Assembly (NCBI GenBank): GCA_949825025.1
Contig: OX463778.1
Coordinates: 10,220,733-10,284,732, forward strand
From: Siphlonurus alternatus
Lineage: Eukaryota > Arthropoda > Insecta > Ephemeroptera > Siphlonuridae
Reading direction: 5' to 3'
Length of the DNA: 64,000 nucleotides
Each line of letters starts with the position of its first letter. Position 1 is the first letter of the stretch. The notes under the pieces were generated by a model that was not told the origin of the DNA, searched no databases, and saw nothing but the letters and a program-made list of their open reading frames with translations. This document shows, one piece after another, positions 28,289 through 37,200 of this stretch. A program made the translations under genes and the position numbers.

Positions 28289-31200
28289 CTGGAAATAAGA
28301 AAATGTAGTCATCAGTCGTTTATATAAGATCCTACATACAGAACAGGTAGAATAAGTATAGTAAATCTTTACTGTTTTAATTTGGTCAAGTTTTACTGCG
28401 TACCTAATTTCTTTGTATTTGAAGTACAGATCATTTTAATTTCAGTGGAAGAAGTGGGCTTATTTTTTCACTTCTCCCCCCTCCCCCCATCCTTTCCCCA
28501 AAGAAGTTTTGATATTTGAGTGAATAGTGATATATTAATTTATTAATTAACAATATTGTGTAACTAGAAGTGGGTGGTGCGACTGTGGTTGGAAAAGATG
28601 GATCCAATTTCACAGGGTATATATTTCACCCCCCTGGCTAAGCTATTAAGCATTTTATTTCCTAATATTAAAAATGTTTAGGGCACTTAATCGGTTATAA
28701 TATAAGGCAATTTAATGATGGATAGAGGGGGAGAGAATACTATTATATAAATTTCTCACGGTGGCGAGAATCGACCTCAAAATTTGTTATTACAAAAATG
28801 GATAGAGGGTGCAATTAAGTTATATTATGTAACTCTGATTATTTTCAGAATTTTTAAGAGTCCGGGAACCATTTTTAAAAAAAGTATTGAAAGTGCAAAG
28901 AAAGTGACGCCTCTTGACGCCTCTGTTGCTAAAAGGATAGGACCTAAAAAGGACGTGGGTTCAAATCCGACCTCGGCAGAACGTTTAGCAATACTTCCCC
29001 CGGCCTCTAAAAAACCTGAAAAAAATCAGAGTGGCATAAATTTGCATCCTCTGTCCATTTTTGCAATAAAAAAACTTGAGGTTGATACTCTATTCCAATT
29101 AATATTAGGGGTTGAATGCCCTAGCAACACGTAGCCTCTTCCTCAAGATGTATTATACTAAATACATCTTGCTCTTCCCTAATCGTTCTTACCTCTGTTC
29201 ACACCTAATAATTATGGCTCCCCCCTTGTCATCATCCAGTTTGAACCGGTTACCTTGCTCTTTGTCCTTGAGCTCCTGGAAACTGAACTGTGCACCAGGG
29301 TTATCTTGAGGAACGTCCTTGTGCCGAGAGTAGGTGTTGTCACGACGGTCTTGCACGTCGGAAGAAGTGAGGCGATGGTCGAACGTGTCTTCTCTCCGGG
29401 AGGGACGAAATGAAGAGAATCTGTGGTACCACGGTTCCTCGAGGTGGTTCGACTCATCTTTGCGTCCGCAGCAACAATATACCAGCAAGATAAGCAGAAC
29501 CAACACCAGGGCCGTCAGGGATACTATGGCGATTATGAACCATAGCGCTGCGCAAGAAAACGTGTTATTTTTGTATACCAAATCACAGTTTACCATAATT
29601 TAACGCCCATAACTAATTACTCACTAAGTTTATTGAACCGAATCTTACAAAACCTTATGCGTTAATTTCGTGGGTTCATCCGAAACAGGGTGAACACAAT
29701 CTTTTAATTAATTCCGCCATCAGGGAAACGTTTGAAACTTATTAAGGACGAACGCTGCATGCATATTAAGTTTTGTCAAAGTAGAAAGTATAGAAGATGA
29801 AATGAAGTTATTGGTAAAGACTCGATCTGTAATACAAATTATAATCATGCAGTATCATGCAACCTCGTCTTAAAGCCGGTATTACACGATACAATTTTTC
29901 TAACTATTGAATACAATTTTTCCTTACAAGAAACCTTGAACTCAATTTGTTTGTATGGAGATGAAATTTTCTTGCAAGGAAAAATTGTATGCAAAATTGT
30001 ATGGTGTAATACCGCCATTATATAAAAATGAGGTTAATTGATATTAAAGCTTGCTTGGATTTTCAATGACTTCAACGAGTGCCAAGGAAAAAATATAACT
30101 ACTCTCAAATTGTTCCTTAAGGGGGTATATGACGTGCATGGTGGTACTGTAAAGGTGGATTCACATGGTGATTTTTATCCTGCGATGCGACGCGAATAAT
30201 GCGCATTTGCTGTGACATCCATTAGCGGCCAAGAACTATTTACTAAGAGGAAGGCCTAACTTTTTTGCCGCCAACCGGCTGACATTTCCTTAACCCAGTG
30301 ACGTCACGATGCTGACTTTTCTAGCGCATTTGATTGGCCTAGAGTCAGCTACAAAGATACCGCGGTCAAAGATGCTGCTTCATTAGCCATCTGTCAAATC
30401 TGTCAAGCTGTCAAATCTTTGACGTCTTCAAAGAAACCGCCCGAGCACGTGGCTGCTCATTTAGCGGACTTCCCCGAAGGTTGGCGAGAAATGTCGAGTA
30501 TCGAGGTTCTTCAATAAGTTGTTCTAGGCCGTCCTCCATAATAGAGTCGTTGATTAGCGGCCATATTTGGCGATTAAAAAAAAAAACATCGCAATTAACC
30601 CGATTTCGATGCCGCAACCTGCCGAATTCGCTCGCCGCATAGGATTTCACAGCTTGTCATGTGACAAAATCGCTTCGCATCGCCGTTGTCGCCATCTGAA
30701 TCCGCCTTAATTAAACATAATAGACATAAACATTAATTAATTGATCTCTCTCAACATCTATTCTTAATGCACCCAGGGCAATGTAACTAACATAAATTGC
30801 CTTTCATTTATCATATATGTACTGTCTGTATAGTTTGTGCTTAATACCTTGTGAATAACAATAAAAAATCTCATATAAAAGTTTAATATATTAATATATT
30901 GAAATAGATTAATATAAGGCAAAAATACTAACTGATTATGACTGCTTCAGCAATTTAATATTAAAAAACGACCCGTCACTTACATTCTTTACTTTCTGCC
31001 TCTTCCAAGTGGGCAACTTGTGGTTGCCGTGTCTCTTGTTGCGTCAACTCGGTGGTGCTCGGTCCAGCTGACGACGTGGTGGTCGAAAACGTGGTTGGGA
31101 CCAAATCGTTGTCCGTCCTGCCGCGGACTATCCTCGACAGTTCGAGTGTCTTGGTGTCCGACTGTCCGGACTTGAGGGACGTGCAGATCGCAGACACCGA

Positions 31201-34200
31201 GGGGTTTAGTGGCACATCCAGAGTGCGGACTCTGTGTTCTGAAAGAAAACCAATAGTTATAATATTAAGAATTTTATATTTTACTACTAACAAAAGTTAG
31301 CATTTTGTTCATTCCTGTAACAGGACCATCAGTCATGGTGGTATATATAATATATATTATAGAGTATTGATTTATATATTTCATTGTATAGCATTTGTAG
31401 TAATGGCCAGGCGCGGATCCAGGGGGGGGGGCTAGGGGAGCTGCAGCCCCCCCCCCCCCTCTGAAATTTCGGATTTAACATGTGCAATACAGGCACTTCC
31501 CCCACTCCAATTTTTTTTAACATTGGCCTTATGGAGGCAGCCCCCTCCGAATTTTTTTTCCTGGATCCGCGCCTGGCAATGTCAATATTAATGTGAAAAG
31601 ATATGATACAGGCTGATTTTTTTTTCCAGACTTTTTCTCTCGAAAAAAGTATACATTAAAAAAAAATGAAAGTACGATGACTATTTCGCTGCTTTCTAGC
31701 TTCACATCTTTTGAATAGAATGATAAATCATTGAAATTAGTAAATAACGTTAATCGTCTTATAAATTAAGATATTTTTACATGGCACTCTAAAACAATAA
31801 ACTTGTATATAGGAAAAATCATGTATTTATAAAATATATATTATATTTGTAAAATATTTTTAAAGTCGTGTTGTACTATAAAACCAACGGAGCATAAGAT
31901 GATTAGACCAGAGACCCAGCTTACCTTGTAGATTGCACTGTCGCAAGCCACCGAGCGCGAAGAAGTTATTGGTGTTTGTGCCAGCGGGAGGTGTGATGGA
32001 GACTTGGTAGTCGGTGGTGTCCGCTGGTCCGGGAAGCTCCAACCGCGCCTCCTGCCAGCCCTCGCCTCTCTGCAAGAACCAAAATGTTAACCAAAATCCG
32101 ACAAAGTCTATAAATGACAATTTAGAGGTAGTTTAGCTGCTAATAATTAGCAATCGTTCGAAGCAAAACTCGTCACAAACCTTCAGCACGTGATTCGTAG
32201 CAGCACCGAAACCCGCACGTGAGGTGAGCGAGGCGTCGCCGTGCTTCGAGTAGTACAGGAGAGCCAGGCAGGCGGCGCCACTGTCACCAGCCGCGCGGTC
32301 ATATCGGAACGTCCCACTCAAAGGAGTCACCGACGTCGCTTGCATGACGGCGTCTGGAGTGGAAAAATCGTCAATAACTTGGAATTATTCATGATTTTTT
32401 TTTTTTTCCAAGCAATATACTGTAAACTTTTTGCCTTGAAAAATTTCCCACTTGCAGCCTTGTTAATCACAAATTCCTGTATTATTCTTAATACGGGGCA
32501 TGGCGATTAACATAGGGCCTCAAAGGGAAATTTTCCGAGGCGACGACTGTACCCCAATTTAATGCAATTGAATCAACTCGTGGTGGGTGGTATAGGAATA
32601 ATAGACAACCTAACATTTTTTTTTTTTTTTTTTCATTTTTGTAAACAGCTCCTATAGCTCGAGTTATTTACTGCCCCGATTTTTTCAATTCTTTATTTAT
32701 TTTTTTTTTCAACCCGTGAATATCATCAAAATCGAAGGGAAGGACAGTGCAATATCATAGTCATTGCATACAACGCTTTTTCCTATGCCGTGTTTAATAT
32801 TTGCATGACTATGACGTCACAGCGTTTTGCAACATGATTCCAAAAAATCTGAAAAAATTGACCATTTATAAGTATCCAAACATGACGCAATAAAAAATTC
32901 ATGAAGGTTGTCCATTGCCGATTAATGAAATTACCTATATAACTATTATGTCCTTTCCTCCCTTATCTTGTAAAACACTCACAGTTGTGTGATTTCCACC
33001 AAGCGACGCCCCCTGCACTCCTCAGAGTGATGGTGATGGAGGCTAAAGATCCGTCAAATGTCGTGTCAACGTGTTGCAGTAGAGACTCGGTACCCCGCAG
33101 CAGCTGCATCGTCACTCTTCTGTCAGATCGCACCAGCTGCACCGTCAGATGAACCCACTGCTCGCTGTTGAGAACTTTCCCGGACTGCTGAAACAACGAG
33201 GGGGTATAACTTATTGTGTAGTGTTGGAAAAAGCTGGTAATAATCTAATTAATTAATGAAATATTTTAAATTTAATTAATAAAGCGGGGGGTTAATATAT
33301 TATCGCAGATGAAATAGCGATTATATTGAAGTCACGCGGATATTTGGGAGGTGCTAGCGGCGCTGAGCAGCTGGTATCTATCATAAGCCCACAATGTTAA
33401 TAAAAAAAATTGGTGGAGGGGATTGCCTATATGCCTATATGATGTTGACCAAGTTAAAATTTAAATTTTGGTGGAAGGTTGCAGCTTCTTAAGCTTCTCC
33501 CCCTCCCCCCGCCCCTTTTCCTGAATTCGCACTTGGCAGTCGGGTAAATAAAATTAAAACATGTATGTTTTGTATACACAAAACTGGATTATTTTTGAAA
33601 ATTTGTTTGTAAGCAGCTAGGGCTTCCTGGTTTGCATGAGTGAGATAAAATATACATTTTATAATCTCACCGTGTAAGCCATTACCCCTGAACTACATAG
33701 GTAACCCGCCGTGTTTTGGTGCTGAATAAGTTGCCTAGCTTCAGGGGGAATGATATTCCTTAGTTTCATGTTTACGTTTTGGATAGCACGGAGATGCCGC
33801 CCAAAGATCTTCGTGATATAGGCAGAAAACTTTAAAATCCTACGTATGCTGTGCGTGTTAACGAAACTCACAATATATATTGTTTAATAATAATATTTTT
33901 GGTCGCCAAATATTTTTTCTCACTAGCATTTATGAAAGAAAATTCTACGAGAAATAATGTGAATAGCCAGGAGAAATTAATTTCAAGACCAACTTTAGCA
34001 CTTATTTGCTATACCGTTGACAACTTTTTGCCTGCAAATTTGTGACGTCATATTATTTTATGACGTTTGGTGAAAGACCCGTATAGCTACGCGTATATCT
34101 TTGGGGCGAGGATGCTAAGAATAAACTCTATACTGCAGCTTGCTTAATTAATGTTCATAAACTTGAACAATGCACAATCCTCTTTACTGCTACAGCAACA

Positions 34201-37200
34201 TGACTCACATAGGTGGCGCTGGTGCGACTGCACTGCTGAGGTGTCGATGACCTGTCAGGGCACGTGAGAATGGCACTCCCAGTACCCTGAGCTTCGTCCA
34301 GGGTGATGAGGTTTGTTTTTAACGAGTCATGTTTCCTGCAAACATATGTGTGTCACAACTCAAGAAGGTATAATAGGCGCAGTACGTGCATATATTGACC
34401 GGTTCTTGTTAGATCACCGAAGTAAAGCTACGTCGAGCGTGGTAGGGATAAGATAGGGAAAGGATGGTGGCCACGGCCTGTTACATGTCCCATGCAGCAT
34501 TCACTGAGAAAACCGTGGAAAATCTCAGTTAGGACGGATACCTCTATACTTTTTATCAATGCACCAAAGTGATGCTTAAAATCCAAAGGCTGGGGGAACC
34601 ACACACAAGTGCATCACTGCACTGGGTGGAAAACAATTAATGAATTAACCCCAGGAAGGGAGCAACGTAATTTTTACTTGAAATGGTCACCCATTTAAGT
34701 ACTAACCACGTTCGACGTAGCTTAACTTCGGTGATCTAACGAGAAACGAGAAACGGTCATTGCACTGCACCGCACTCAACCTCTTATGCCTTTGTTATAC
34801 CTTTATGCATATATATATATATTAGTGTAACAACTAGCTATAGCACTTGAACAATATATTATACAGTATATATATATGCTGCAGCGTGTTTTACGAATGT
34901 TAAATATTTTTTTAAATTGATAATTTCATGACTGTATCTACTTTGTATTAAGTTAATCTATATATTATGTATAGTTCAGAAGGATTAAGACTTATACCAT
35001 GTATATAAATATGATGGTTACCCGTAAGTGACGTAGACAAGCGCAGAGTCTTGAGCCATCACGGAGAAATGAAGCAAGTGGCTCTTCTCCAACCCTCCTT
35101 GATTGAAGTTAATTGTTCTGTTGATTTCTCTGGTGGGACTGACGTACGACATTGGAAAGTCTGAAACGGATTAGGTACATTTTCAATGTACTTTTTAGGG
35201 GTTGATTCTAAATCAATTAGGGTTGACATGCAGATATAATCAATTAAAGTCATACATATTACCACAGTTTATAAACCAAAAGTTTCAGGGGACGACGTAC
35301 GGTTGAACTGGTCATATATTAAGAACGGATATATGATAGCATAATATTATATCCATTTTCCCATTTTGCATGCATATTGTTGTATAATATTGTATTTCAT
35401 TCTTATTAATTAATAATCAAAATTAGAACGCTTCATCAAATATTTCTGAAACATTATTTTTAATAAACAGGTAGCCCTAGTTATAACTAAAGAGCCTATA
35501 TTTGGGCAAATAATTTTAGGCTCTTTAGCTATAACTTACGTTTAATAGAACATTATTTTTTATACCTAATGCTTATAGTGTACACTCCTTGTCTATGAAA
35601 AGTTCCTTTTTGCAGCCTTGTTAATCGCCATTGTGATACAGAGGCGCGGATCCAGAAAAAAATTTGGAGGGGGCTGCATCCATAAGGCCAATATTAAAAA
35701 GAAAAAATTGGAGTGAGGGAAATGCCTTTATTGCCCTTGTTAAATCCAAAATTTCGGGTGGAGGGGGGGGGGCTGCAGCCTCCCACCCTCCACCCTCCCC
35801 CCCTCCTTCTGAATCAGCGCCTGGTGATACACTCACAGAGCATGGAGGTTTAAAGGCTGCAAATGGAACTTCTATATATATAAATTATAATAAGAGGTGA
35901 CGACTGGCAAAAACTAAAAAGAAACACAAATATCAAAATTATAAATTGTCAATGCTATCACTGTTATAGCTTTTCAGCCCTTGACCCTGTCTTGTAAAGC
36001 TGATAGCTAATAGCTTTACTAGACAGGGTCAAGGGCTGATCCCGATGAATATTAGGTTATTTGGGCATCACGGGAGTGGTAATTAACGCCTCCCATGTTT
36101 TCAGGAATTTCTAGGAGGTAGGGGAAAGATATCACCCATGGTGTAAATGCCATCATGTATGTTGTATATTATGTGATATGATGAACTTACGCTCCCAGCG
36201 ATAGTCGAGGACCGGTCCGAAGGAGTCTTGCGTCTCCACGAGCACGGCACTCCACAGACATTTCCAGTTGTTACGTGTGAACCCGGTGAGAGAGTTAGTG
36301 TCCCTGTCGTCGCAAGTTAGTGGCTTGTGGGACACACCCTTGCCAAGAGAGGAGTGCTCGTAACGTCCTGGAGAACAAACATGTAAAAAAATCGGTTCAC
36401 ATGTGCACGGATCAAGAAACAAATTTCGGGAGGTGCTGGCCATGGAGCGGGGAAAGTCGGTTGCGAATTAAAGCCAATCAGAGGCTCGGAATTTCCTTGC
36501 CATGCAGGGAGAGATTTTATCGCCAACATGGTCACCATACGAGATTGAAATAATTGCGCTTTTCTCGCCCCGCTAATAAGCTCCACTCGACATCGCACTC
36601 TCCATGGAAATGCACCTATAAGGTCAATAATAAAAAATAATGCAGTAGGGGAAATGTCTATCGGAAATTTAAAATCTGGGGGGTGAGGAAAGGAAGCTGC
36701 AGCTCTCTCAGCCCTTCCCCCTGAATCCAACCTGTCATTTAACTATCTAATTTTTAAACTATGGGAGGATTCTTATGGTGCAATGAGATTATGAGAAAAT
36801 AAATCCCTAAATCTGTCATACTTCATGACAGTGTTCAAAAACAGAGCCAGGGTATCATTCGTAATTTCCCGTACCTGGTGGTAGTGATGGTGTCTGTGTA
36901 GAGAAGGGAGACCCCTGAAAGGTCCACGCTGCGGCAGATGAGCTGAGCGCGTCAGAGCCGTTCAGGACGCACGTCAGCTGCACTAGCGACGAGTTTGTTG
37001 AAGTGGCAGTCTGGAGAACTACAGTGCTCTCTGACGAAACAAGAATCATGTTAGAAATATTCACTTTTCAGGTGCAAATCTAGTGTAATATAGATTTTAT
37101 GCAATGTCGAAGGGCTGCAGGTGAGTGTTGCTATAATAAAATATGCTATTATATAATCCATATTACAGTTAAAAAGGCTCAAAATAGCAATGTAGTGCTC

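Noticed and set aside
33659..33871. Minus frame KLRNIIPPEARQLIQHQ in receptor intron 5
   Set aside because: Exons 5 and 6 already join in phase 0, no good acceptor precedes it, and I recognise no family. It may be a remnant of something inserted.
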